From: a virus
Strand: one strand, 5' to 3'
DNA: 39,772 bases
IMG/VR virus record: IMGVR_UViG_3300000553_000105
Coordinates: 1 to 39,772 of that record
The translations under genes were made by a program, and so were the position numbers. Of this stretch, positions 21,922 to 27,675 are shown one piece after another. The first letter of the stretch is position 1. Each line of letters opens with the position of its first letter. The notes under the pieces were generated by a model that was given only the letters and a program-made list of their open reading frames with translations, searched no databases and had not been told where the DNA came from.

Positions 21922-21981
21922 TGTGCTTTGATGGATGTTAGTCTATAGATTTAGTGCGGTGTTGGTCCACCCATGCCACAA

Positions 21982-22044
21982 CATGAAAGGCACAGTGTTG
22001 CTGGAATGTCGCAGTTGCATGAAAGGCACAGTGTTGCTGGAATG
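21982..22044. repeat. 27-bp direct repeat
   Basis: A 27-bp sequence containing GAAAGGCACAGTGTTGCTGG occurs at 21982-22008 and 22018-22044 without mismatch, 36 bp apart, in the gap between the terminator (21921) and the converging gene end (22121). The surrounding TGCGGTG and GTTGCA words resemble the repeats at 20.3 kb. No gene lies in 21922-22120. Confidence 0.9.
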
Positions 22045-22120
22045 CAACATACGGCTGAATACTGTAAAATCACCCACCCAGTCCGTGACCGCCTAACAAA
22101 TTCGCTCACAAATTTTCACT

Positions 22121-22339
22121 TTAATCCACACGCTTTCCTTCATAAACCCTGAACGCTGCTCTAGCCATAGCAATCCATTGTTTAGCATTCTCACGCTCTC
22201 GACTATTTTCAGGATACTTAATCCAACGTCTAGCAATATCATGCCTAACTATAGGATGAGAATCGCGCAACTGTAAATAATCTTTCAAATCAATTTCACC
22301 AATTTCTATCGCTGCCTTCTCTATCAGTTCTTCATTCAT
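22121..22339 (-). CDS. Small helical hypothetical protein
   Basis: A 72-residue helical protein (ELIEKAAIEIGEIDLKDYLQ, then WIAMARAAFRVYEGKRVD). A GGAGAGG site precedes the start. It is the last gene of the second leftward block. No family recognised. Confidence 0.6.
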   Translation of the reverse strand: MNEELIEKAAIEIGEIDLKDYLQLRDSHPIVRHDIARRWIKYPENSRERENAKQWIAMARAAFRVYEGKRVD

Positions 22340-22348
22340 CAGCCTCTC

Positions 22349-22735
22349 CTATCCAATCAATCCATAAGTCTTAATGGTGCCATCAACATTGTGAACTATA
22401 AACTGTTTATCAGCAATCACAAATCTCTTTTCTGCCAGTTCGCCACTTACACTCAGCGTTATTATATCACCAACATTATATGCCATATCGCTATTCATAT
22501 AGATAAAACCATCATCAAGCGCTGGGATATAATCAATAGTATTATTGAATGCATCGACATCTGTCAGTCTATAATCATTATCGACTTCATAGAGTTCAAG
22601 TGATCCGTCATAAGAGTCCCAGCCAATACGATCGAATGGAATATCTCCTAGTTCTTCTTCCACTTCATTCTTAATGAATGTACTATCAAATAGTCTCTCA
22701 GCTAAATCAGATCGTTTATGATATAACTGGCTCAT
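22349..22735 (-). CDS. Hypothetical protein
   Basis: About 128 residues from ATG at 22735. The frame runs open to 22897, but that part lies over the upstream gene and lacks a ribosome site. The product is acidic: LGDIPFDRIGWDSYDGSLEL, then a beta-rich second half (GDIITLSVSGELAEKRFVIA, FIVHNVDGTIKTYGL). Function unknown. Confidence 0.5.
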   Translation of the reverse strand: MSQLYHKRSDLAERLFDSTFIKNEVEEELGDIPFDRIGWDSYDGSLELYEVDNDYRLTDVDAFNNTIDYIPALDDGFIYMNSDMAYNVGDIITLSVSGELAEKRFVIADKQFIVHNVDGTIKTYGLIG

Positions 22736-23243
22736 TTCCGGTAGCGCTGAACCTGTTATCCCTTTCAATTCGGATTTGGTCCGTAAGGTCACGATTGATG
22801 CCTTCCAATGAAGCAATAGTTTTTTTAAGCTCAGCAATGTAAATCCCCTTGAGATCGTCGCCTGCCATCTGGAATAAGGATTTTCTGACTTCTTCAATTG
22901 GATAACGTGTGCTCAACGCATAGCGATCAATTATCCACTTCTCGCCTTTGAGCATTCCTTCAACAATATCATCAACGAGGCGCCAGATATAGCCTTGAAT
23001 ATTGGCATCTGTATCGTTGAGCAGAAAATTCTCAAAGCTGTCTTGGATATTGCGATAAAGCCTATCAGTTATTTCTTTAATAAGTGGATTAAAGTCTGTT
23101 TCAGCTGATCCTTTCAGCATATGCTCTGTGAAGCGCCTAGCGGCGAAGTATGTCGGGCCCAAAATGGACATTTCCTTGGCTTTGGTCAGGTCGCTTGGTA
23201 AAATCGGGCTTTCCAAAGGTTTTCTTCCACTTTCGTCGCTCAT
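22716..23243 (-). CDS. Conserved phage hypothetical protein
   Basis: About 175 residues from ATG at 23243 (AAAGGA site). The N-terminal RKPLESPILPSDLTKAKEM, SILGPTYFAARRFTEHML resembles a recurring phage protein of unknown function. The rest is helical and ends in a coiled coil (LKKTIASLEGINRDLTDQIR). It shares about 107 bases with the preceding gene in another frame. Confidence 0.6.
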   Translation of the reverse strand: MSDESGRKPLESPILPSDLTKAKEMSILGPTYFAARRFTEHMLKGSAETDFNPLIKEITDRLYRNIQDSFENFLLNDTDANIQGYIWRLVDDIVEGMLKGEKWIIDRYALSTRYPIEEVRKSLFQMAGDDLKGIYIAELKKTIASLEGINRDLTDQIRIERDNRFSATGNEPVIS

Positions 23244-23388
23244 GTCTGTTCCTTTTGTCAAGTTTTGCTACCCACTTTTCTCCAGTATATTCCGTGATAT
23301 ACTGTCTACCATTAACCTTAATGACTGCTCCTGATGTGTAATGCACACCTGGAAGAAGTTCAATTTCAAACTGATCAGGGTTCATCAT
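23137..23388 (-). CDS. Hypothetical protein overlapping its neighbour
   Basis: An 83-residue protein: FEIELLPGVHYTSGAVIKVN and YITEYTGEKWVAKL look like a small beta fold, followed by a basic stretch (DKRNRHERRKWKKTFGK). A GGAGGTAG site precedes ATGATG, and the start overlaps the nuclease-like gene's stop. The 107-base overlap with the next gene is unusually long; the gene may in fact be shorter in function than in frame. Confidence 0.5.
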   Translation of the reverse strand: MMNPDQFEIELLPGVHYTSGAVIKVNGRQYITEYTGEKWVAKLDKRNRHERRKWKKTFGKPDFTKRPDQSQGNVHFGPDILRR

Positions 23389-23903
23389 CTACCTCCAAGA
23401 CCTGCCCAATAGGTATCTGTGAACAATAAACGCTTTAGATGTTGGATTTCATATGTCATAAAACCTCTCTCATCTGTTTTTCCGCCTTGAAGAATATCAT
23501 AAATTGCTTTTCCATTAACGCAACCGCTAGATGGATCAGAAGCGTAATCTCGCAGTGGAATTCTATCGCCTCTAATCAACAAAAGCTGGATAAAACCTGT
23601 TCCATTATCAAGACTGGCTAACAGGGCGCTTCTATTGCCGAACTTGGCTCCCATATGATGCCAACGACGCTGAACAGGTCGTACTTTCCACTCTATTCCT
23701 TTAGACTTCATATACAAATGTTTCAACTCTAGGCTGATAGTCTGTCTATGAACTGTAATCTTACAGTCTGGTGCTCCTTCGCTAGAGCCATATCTCCCTG
23801 GTTCGATCCATTCTAGACGTAGACCATTTGGTTTATCTGGAGATAACTCATCAGATAACCAATGTCTGAGGTCTAGTTCCTCTTTTATACTTTGAATTCT
23901 CAT
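23385..23903 (-). CDS. PD-(D/E)XK nuclease-like protein
   Basis: About 172 residues from ATG at 23903, which makes an ATGA overlap with the DfrB-like gene. The motif SSEGAPDCKIT ... ISLELKHL (D46, E59, K61) fits the PD-(D/E)XK nuclease core, and VRPVQRRWHHMG fits the Q-containing helix of VRR-NUC / resolvase-like members. It may cut branched or foreign DNA. A short loop between the D and ExK is normal for the fold. Function inferred from motif. Confidence 0.6.
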   Translation of the reverse strand: MRIQSIKEELDLRHWLSDELSPDKPNGLRLEWIEPGRYGSSEGAPDCKITVHRQTISLELKHLYMKSKGIEWKVRPVQRRWHHMGAKFGNRSALLASLDNGTGFIQLLLIRGDRIPLRDYASDPSSGCVNGKAIYDILQGGKTDERGFMTYEIQHLKRLLFTDTYWAGLGGR

Positions 23904-24106
23904 TCTTTTACCCAAGGTATAAGAGAAATTTCTGGATAAATCTGCACGCTGCCTGGTTCAAATTCTGATTCGACGCAATAACCGCGCGGAGTCCAGCCAG
24001 TAGTATAAAATCCAACTACTTTTCCATGCCAAGATGATCCAGTTCTTTTCTTGACGTACTGTCCACGACCGAAAATCCACTCTTTATCTGGTCTATCTAT
24101 CATCAT
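23900..24106 (-). CDS. R67-type (DfrB-like) dihydrofolate reductase homologue
   Basis: A 68-residue SH3-like protein. Residues 12-58 align without a gap to the R67 plasmid-encoded enzyme as I remember it, with 28 of 47 positions the same by eye: FGxG, V.K, GxxW, GKVVGFY, TPxGYxVESE, PGSVQIYP. Residues matching R67 Lys32, Trp38, Gln67, Ile68 and Tyr69 are all kept (K20, W26, Q55, I56, Y57). R67 works as a tetramer with one central active site and is insensitive to trimethoprim. Activity here is likely but unproven, since some homologues are inactive. It starts ATGATG, overlapping the interrupted zinc-ribbon gene. Confidence 0.85.
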   Translation of the reverse strand: MMIDRPDKEWIFGRGQYVKKRTGSSWHGKVVGFYTTGWTPRGYCVESEFEPGSVQIYPEISLIPWVKE

Positions 24107-24306
24107 TCTTGCCGCTCCCTGATATAGAGCATATTTTCATCGTCATCTATATAATTATGCACTGGTCTAATATGCGTATTCTGATTTACTGACATTTTGC
24201 AATTATTGCAGTATGGAATTCCAGATAAAGTCCCTATTCATGCTCCACAACGAGTACAACCTTTTGGATCATATCTTTTTACTTGGTTATGTTTAGCCTT
24301 CTTCAT
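24103..24306 (-). pseudogene. Zinc-ribbon gene interrupted by in-frame TGA
   Basis: From ATG at 24306 the frame reads 22 codons, TGA at 24238-24240, then 44 more codons to a TGA at 24103 that overlaps the DfrB-like start. It reads RYDPKGCTRCGA-stop-IGTLSGIPYCNNCK, giving CxxC...CxxC of one zinc ribbon split by the stop, and ends DDENMLYIRERQE. Trp (TGG) would fit at the stop. The intact downstream zinc pair and the coupled gene end argue the whole frame was coding recently. Confidence 0.7.
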
Positions 24307-24802
24307 AATTTTTGGCCTTCCTTATCGCGTCTAGAGCCGCGTCGATTGGGTCGATCAGTTCGTGGCCTTCGGCATCCAATTTGCCTCGGATGTTTTGGCC
24401 GTCCCAGATGCTCTTCCGGTACTCCGCGACAATCCCCTCCGCCACATCAAGAGCGGCGCGGAGACGGGAGATCGTGGTGTCACGCTCGCCCAATATCTTG
24501 TCTGCGTGATGATTGTAGACAGCAGCGCCGTCCTTGCCGTTGGGCCAGAAATGGCGCGGCGCACATTCCTTGTGAAGCGGAGCACCGCAGTCTAGGCACA
24601 CGATGTCGGCTTGGAAGTCGATCGGCTTCCGGCACTCAGCACATGTCCGCTGGGCGAGCGAGCGATACGCTTTGAGCATCGCTTCCGCAATATCCCAGTC
24701 ACGCTGTGCTAGATTCCCTGATGGCGGCACGACCCAGTCGACTTTAAGCAAAGCCGCTTCCAGCACCGCTCGCGTGTCGCGCCAGTCTCCATTGAGGGCC
24801 AT
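24293..24802 (-). CDS. GC-rich hypothetical protein with zinc-binding centre
   Basis: About 169 residues from ATG at 24802 (TGATG overlap with the upstream gene). Residues 54-80 form a treble-clef/RING-like site: CAEC ... CLDCGAPLHKEC (C54, C57, C69, C72, H77, C80). The C-terminal half is helical (TISRLRAALDVAEGIVAEYR). Its GC-rich codon use differs sharply from the AT-leaning neighbours, a sign of separate origin. Function unknown. Confidence 0.65.
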   Translation of the reverse strand: MALNGDWRDTRAVLEAALLKVDWVVPPSGNLAQRDWDIAEAMLKAYRSLAQRTCAECRKPIDFQADIVCLDCGAPLHKECAPRHFWPNGKDGAAVYNHHADKILGERDTTISRLRAALDVAEGIVAEYRKSIWDGQNIRGKLDAEGHELIDPIDAALDAIRKAKNYEEG

Positions 24803-25101
24803 CAGTCGTACCCCCATGATCGAGCGATCCGTTTGAATCGGTCATAGCCAGCGTGGCGCGGGTCGTTTGGATTCTTCGGGTCTCCCGGTTGCCCGGACAG
24901 TTCCGAAAGCGGCGTGCCGAGCTTATCGCCCGGATCGCGACCGGACCCAATCATCACGTCGTCCTCTTGCGGCTCGTAGTCTTCTTCGCCGACCGAGAGA
25001 TCACAGGCGTCACAGAAATAGCCGCCGGCCATGATGCCAACGGAAAAGTATGCCGGTTCATAGGTCTCGCTAATATCAGCGTTGCATTTCGGGCAGCGCA
25101 T
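24802..25101 (-). CDS. Zinc-ribbon hypothetical protein
   Basis: A 99-residue protein beginning MRCPKCNADISE and continuing GGYFCDACDLSVGEED, a classical two-knuckle zinc ribbon. Then comes an acidic stretch and a Pro/Gly-rich part (GQPGDPKNPNDPRHAGYDRF). Part of the GC-rich island. The N-terminal ribbon could contact nucleic acid or protein; the role is unknown. Confidence 0.7.
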   Translation of the reverse strand: MRCPKCNADISETYEPAYFSVGIMAGGYFCDACDLSVGEEDYEPQEDDVMIGSGRDPGDKLGTPLSELSGQPGDPKNPNDPRHAGYDRFKRIARSWGYD

Positions 25102-25107
25102 CTTCCA

Positions 25108-25722
25108 TCACTCCTTGCGGTTGCGGATGGCGGCGGAGCAGAGTTCCCACGTTGGGAAAAACTCGACCTCTGGAAGGCAGTGAAACACGTTCTCTCGATG
25201 CCCGACTACGATGACGCGCTTGCCGAGCGCGAGCGCCATGCCGTGTTTAACATGCCTGCCACCGCGCGTCTTGGTCTCACGTGGAATTTCGCTGAAAGAG
25301 ATAACCCAGTCGGCCGCCAACAGATCAGCGCGATCCTCTTGCGCATAACGGATGCGCTCTGCCTCGTGCGCCTCGGTCGAGCCTTCTTTCGTAAGTTCAT
25401 GACCGCCGTTAATCCACCGCGACGTTACGGTATGGCCCATCGTCTCTAGTTCAGCGCGATAGTCTTGCATCTCCTTAAAACGCGAATAGCGCGATGCAAG
25501 ATAGATTTTCGCCGATCCCCTCTCCCTCTCGACTGCCTCAGCGACAGAGAGGGATTCAGCGAGTGGGGCACCAAGAATAAACTCAATTGCTCGGCGCATT
25601 GAACCGAGAGTCGGAGGGTGCATGACGTAGGTGTTGCCGTCGCCAGCACCTACAGGCGTGCCACACGAGGCAATCGCCAGCGCTCGACTAATAACTGCGT
25701 CGCTCAGCTTCACTTCGCTCAT
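25108..25722 (-). CDS. Nucleoside 2-deoxyribosyltransferase-like protein, catalytic Glu replaced
   Basis: About 204 residues from ATG at 25722. The C-terminal 135 residues show a deoxyribosyltransferase / DUF4406-like Rossmann fold: KIYLASRYSRFKEMQDYRAE, GHTVTSRWINGGHE, DRADLLAADWVISFSE, TRGGRHVKHGMALALGKRVI and ENVFHCLPEV. In relatives the segment is usually GGRHVE.G; here the expected nucleophile Glu is Lys159. Such enzymes swap bases on deoxyribose or hydrolyse nucleotides. This copy may be a binding protein or inactive. Residues 1-65 form a helical extra domain. Part of the GC-rich island. Confidence 0.7.
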   Translation of the reverse strand: MSEVKLSDAVISRALAIASCGTPVGAGDGNTYVMHPPTLGSMRRAIEFILGAPLAESLSVAEAVERERGSAKIYLASRYSRFKEMQDYRAELETMGHTVTSRWINGGHELTKEGSTEAHEAERIRYAQEDRADLLAADWVISFSEIPRETKTRGGRHVKHGMALALGKRVIVVGHRENVFHCLPEVEFFPTWELCSAAIRNRKE

Positions 25723-26248
25723 GGTCACCCCCAAATAATTCGTTATATGTCACAGTTACGATGCCGATTGGACAACGAACTTTGATCTTTTGTTGTGTCC
25801 CAGCATAGGCAGAGCTTACATCGCTGATAAGCTCTACCTGAACCCCCTCGAATTTGCCACTTTTAATCTTTAAAGCCGTCTTTGATGGGTGAATTGTGTA
25901 TTTTTGGGCATAAAAGCCTCTTGTGATATCTGCTTTTACCTTGTTTATCTCTGAGTTGCGCACTGGAATTGGTCCATTTTCGTCTGATATAAAGTAGAGG
26001 AATTTTGAGTTTTTGTGCACTAATTCAAACAAAAAGCCGAGATTTGAGATCTTTTTAATGAATAAGTAGTTCTTCCAGAACCTTTCATGTCCTTCAAATT
26101 CGTCCGCATATGGGTAAAAGATGGCTATATTGTGTCTTTCAAGGTCTTTCTTGGTTTTGTCTATCCCATTTCCTATAAATGTTGAACATATCCAAACTGG
26201 TTCTAGGCGCATCAATTGAGGTTGTGTAATCTGAAATAGGTCTAACAT
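25688..26248 (-). CDS. NusG-like transcription factor (candidate antiterminator)
   Basis: A 186-residue protein with a NusG N-terminal-like pattern: VWICSTFIGNGIDKTKKDLE, a strand IAIFYPYADEF, ERFWKNYLFIKKI, LYFISDENGPIPV. After that comes a KOW-like part (IKSGKFEGVQVELISDV, then KIKVRCPIGIVTVTYNEL). NusG and RfaH relatives bind the RNA polymerase clamp and prevent pausing or termination. A phage copy near the late operon would suit antitermination of late transcription. Similarity is by pattern rather than a single invariant motif. Its end overlaps the next gene by about 35 bases. Confidence 0.7.
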   Translation of the reverse strand: MLDLFQITQPQLMRLEPVWICSTFIGNGIDKTKKDLERHNIAIFYPYADEFEGHERFWKNYLFIKKISNLGFLFELVHKNSKFLYFISDENGPIPVRNSEINKVKADITRGFYAQKYTIHPSKTALKIKSGKFEGVQVELISDVSSAYAGTQQKIKVRCPIGIVTVTYNELFGGDHERSEAERRSY

Positions 26249-26264
26249 TTCTCATTTCCCAGCC

Positions 26265-26444
26265 TTATCTAGAAACTGAAATTGTTGTTTCACATCCAAA
26301 ATCGAAATACATGGCAGTTCTGCTTTTATAATAAACTGCCGCATCCACACATTGTTTCTGAGTCTGGTAAATTGCTTCATCGACCTTAACCCAATAGCAA
26401 CCTAATGAGTTGCACATGAGTCCAATCATGAAGAAATATGGCAT
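26265..26444 (-). CDS. Small Cys-containing hypothetical protein, 59 aa
   Basis: A 59-residue frame from ATG at 26444 to TAA at 26265, filling the gap between two genes. It starts MPYFFMIGLMCNSLGCYWV, a hydrophobic N-terminus that may be a signal or anchor, followed by KQCVDAAVYY and FDFGCETT. The paired Cys suggest disulphides in an exported protein. An AAAG ribosome site is weak. Function unknown. Confidence 0.55.
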   Translation of the reverse strand: MPYFFMIGLMCNSLGCYWVKVDEAIYQTQKQCVDAAVYYKSRTAMYFDFGCETTISVSR

Positions 26445-26445
26445 T

Positions 26446-26691
26446 TTACTTTGCCCTATTTGCTGTTTCGATTGCTGATAATGCCATGTCTATGTTTGTG
26501 ACTACAACGTTGGCATCTTCAGAAACGCTCTTTAAAGAAAATGTCAGACTTTGAATTAAAATTTTAGCAGCTTTCAGAGCATCTTCTGCTCTTGATAATG
26601 CTGTGTTTTGATAAATGATTTTGGATCTTAATTGCTTTTTCTTGGCATTTGCCAAGTCTAAAGCCACGACCGCATTTCCGTATGCTTCCAT
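26446..26691 (-). CDS. Helical hypothetical protein, head of the second leftward block
   Basis: An 81-residue Ala/Ser/Lys-rich helical protein (LDLANAKKKQLRSKIIYQNT, ALSRAEDALKAAKILIQSL), probably a coiled coil. The start is preceded by AAAGGGAGG, and a TATAAT box lies about 30 bases upstream, so it is the first gene of this transcript. Function unknown. Confidence 0.65.
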   Translation of the reverse strand: MEAYGNAVVALDLANAKKKQLRSKIIYQNTALSRAEDALKAAKILIQSLTFSLKSVSEDANVVVTNIDMALSAIETANRAK

Positions 26692-26717
26692 AATTGGCCT
26701 CCCTTTGCCTTTACCGC

Positions 26718-26723
26718 ATTATA
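26718..26723 (-). promoter_or_regulatory. -10 box (TATAAT) of a leftward promoter
   Basis: A perfect TATAAT on the minus strand, 27 bases before the start of the 26446-26691 gene. The region 17 bases upstream (TTTCTT) is a poor -35, so the promoter may need an activator or a phage-modified polymerase. The leader transcript would be about 20-25 bases. Confidence 0.5.
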
Positions 26724-26970
26724 GCGCGAGCGGAAACGGAAAGAAAGGAAAATAAATTTTTCTAGGCCCTTTACTTTTGCCGCAGAGTATGCTAAGGGAT
26801 AGTCTCGTGTTGAAATTTTAGTGCTTTCTTTAAATTGGCGGTCCAATTCTGTGGGCATCTGAAAGCCAGTCGCAGATAATTGACCGACTATGTTCCATTT
26901 GCTCTCTTATGTGAGAGTGCTGCCGCTTACATGAACATTATCATCCAACTTTTAGCTGTGGTGAATCAGT
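26724..26970. promoter_or_regulatory. Divergent leader between the second leftward block and the late operon
   Basis: About 250 bases without a convincing gene; a 66-codon frame here reads poorly and covers the TATAAT box. It should hold the late promoter for the terminase genes, but I find no good -35/-10 pair. A small inverted repeat CTCTC-TTATGT-GAGAG lies at 26902-26917. Lack of a standard promoter would agree with antitermination or a phage activator. Confidence 0.4.
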
Positions 26971-27675
26971 TTGTCTTGCAAGTCTATTGCTGAATTCGAT
27001 GCTTTGTTGGCCACAATTGAGGATGTGGTAGAATTCAATCGCGTTGAATTAGAGAAGAAGGCTTTTATCAAAGCCCAGCAAGAGCGACAGGCTGAACTTG
27101 ATCGCATAGAGGCTGAAAGACAATATAAGCTTGCTCAAGAGCATCAAAAGAAAATTGAGAAGTATAAAGACGAAGTTGAATTTAGCCAAGACCTGGCAGA
27201 CGAAATCTGTGAACGTGTTGCTGGTGGCGAATTAGCCATCAATATTTGCAAAGACCCACATATGCCGCGCCTAAAGACATTGCGCGCGTGGCTTCGCAAT
27301 AAAAATTTATTAGATTTTCAACTTCAAATGAAGGAAGCTGAGCAGGATAGGCTCGCGATCTTTGAAGAAGAAATCATAGCAATTGCCGATGATGGTTCTA
27401 ACGACACATATGAGAAAGAGGGTCGTAACGGAACCATAACAGTCGTTGATAATGAAGTTATTTCACGCAGCAAACTGCGTGTTGAGATGCGTTTAAAGCA
27501 TCTCAGGGCGGGGCATCCCCAGAAATGGAACGATAGTTCGACTCAAGTCGTTGTCAACAACGGAGCCGTTGATAGCTCCAAGCTGTCTGATGGTGAGCTG
27601 AACGCGGAAATTGAAGCCATCCGTAAGAAAAAGGCTATGGCTTCTGGTAAGTCCAATTTATCTGTTGTCAAGTGA
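26971..27675 (+). CDS. Terminase small subunit
   Basis: A 234-residue protein. Residues 10-60 form a charged coiled coil, followed by a helix-turn-helix-like part (QDLADEICERVAGGELAINI, CKDPHMPRLKTLRAWLRNKN) and a typical small-terminase end (VISRSKLRVEMRLKHLRAGH, PQKWNDSS). It recognises phage DNA for packaging. The start is TTG at 26971; a stop lies just upstream and no ATG is available until far in, so the exact start is uncertain. The stop overlaps the large-subunit start (GTGA). Confidence 0.85.
   Translation: MSCKSIAEFDALLATIEDVVEFNRVELEKKAFIKAQQERQAELDRIEAERQYKLAQEHQKKIEKYKDEVEFSQDLADEICERVAGGELAINICKDPHMPRLKTLRAWLRNKNLLDFQLQMKEAEQDRLAIFEEEIIAIADDGSNDTYEKEGRNGTITVVDNEVISRSKLRVEMRLKHLRAGHPQKWNDSSTQVVVNNGAVDSSKLSDGELNAEIEAIRKKKAMASGKSNLSVVK

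Noticed and set aside
9461-24240. Genome-wide reading of TGA as Trp
   Set aside because: Many genes end in TGA within ATGA, GTGA or TGATG overlaps with the next gene, and TGG is common, so the standard code holds; the two internal TGA cases are local.
24283-25449. Long plus-strand frames opposite the GC-rich island
   Set aside because: GC-rich DNA leaves opposite frames open; the minus-strand frames carry zinc motifs, a Rossmann domain and coupled overlaps.
26658-26858. Minus-strand 66-residue frame upstream of the 26446-26691 gene
   Set aside because: It covers the TATAAT box and overlaps the true first gene; no ribosome site and no recognisable protein pattern.
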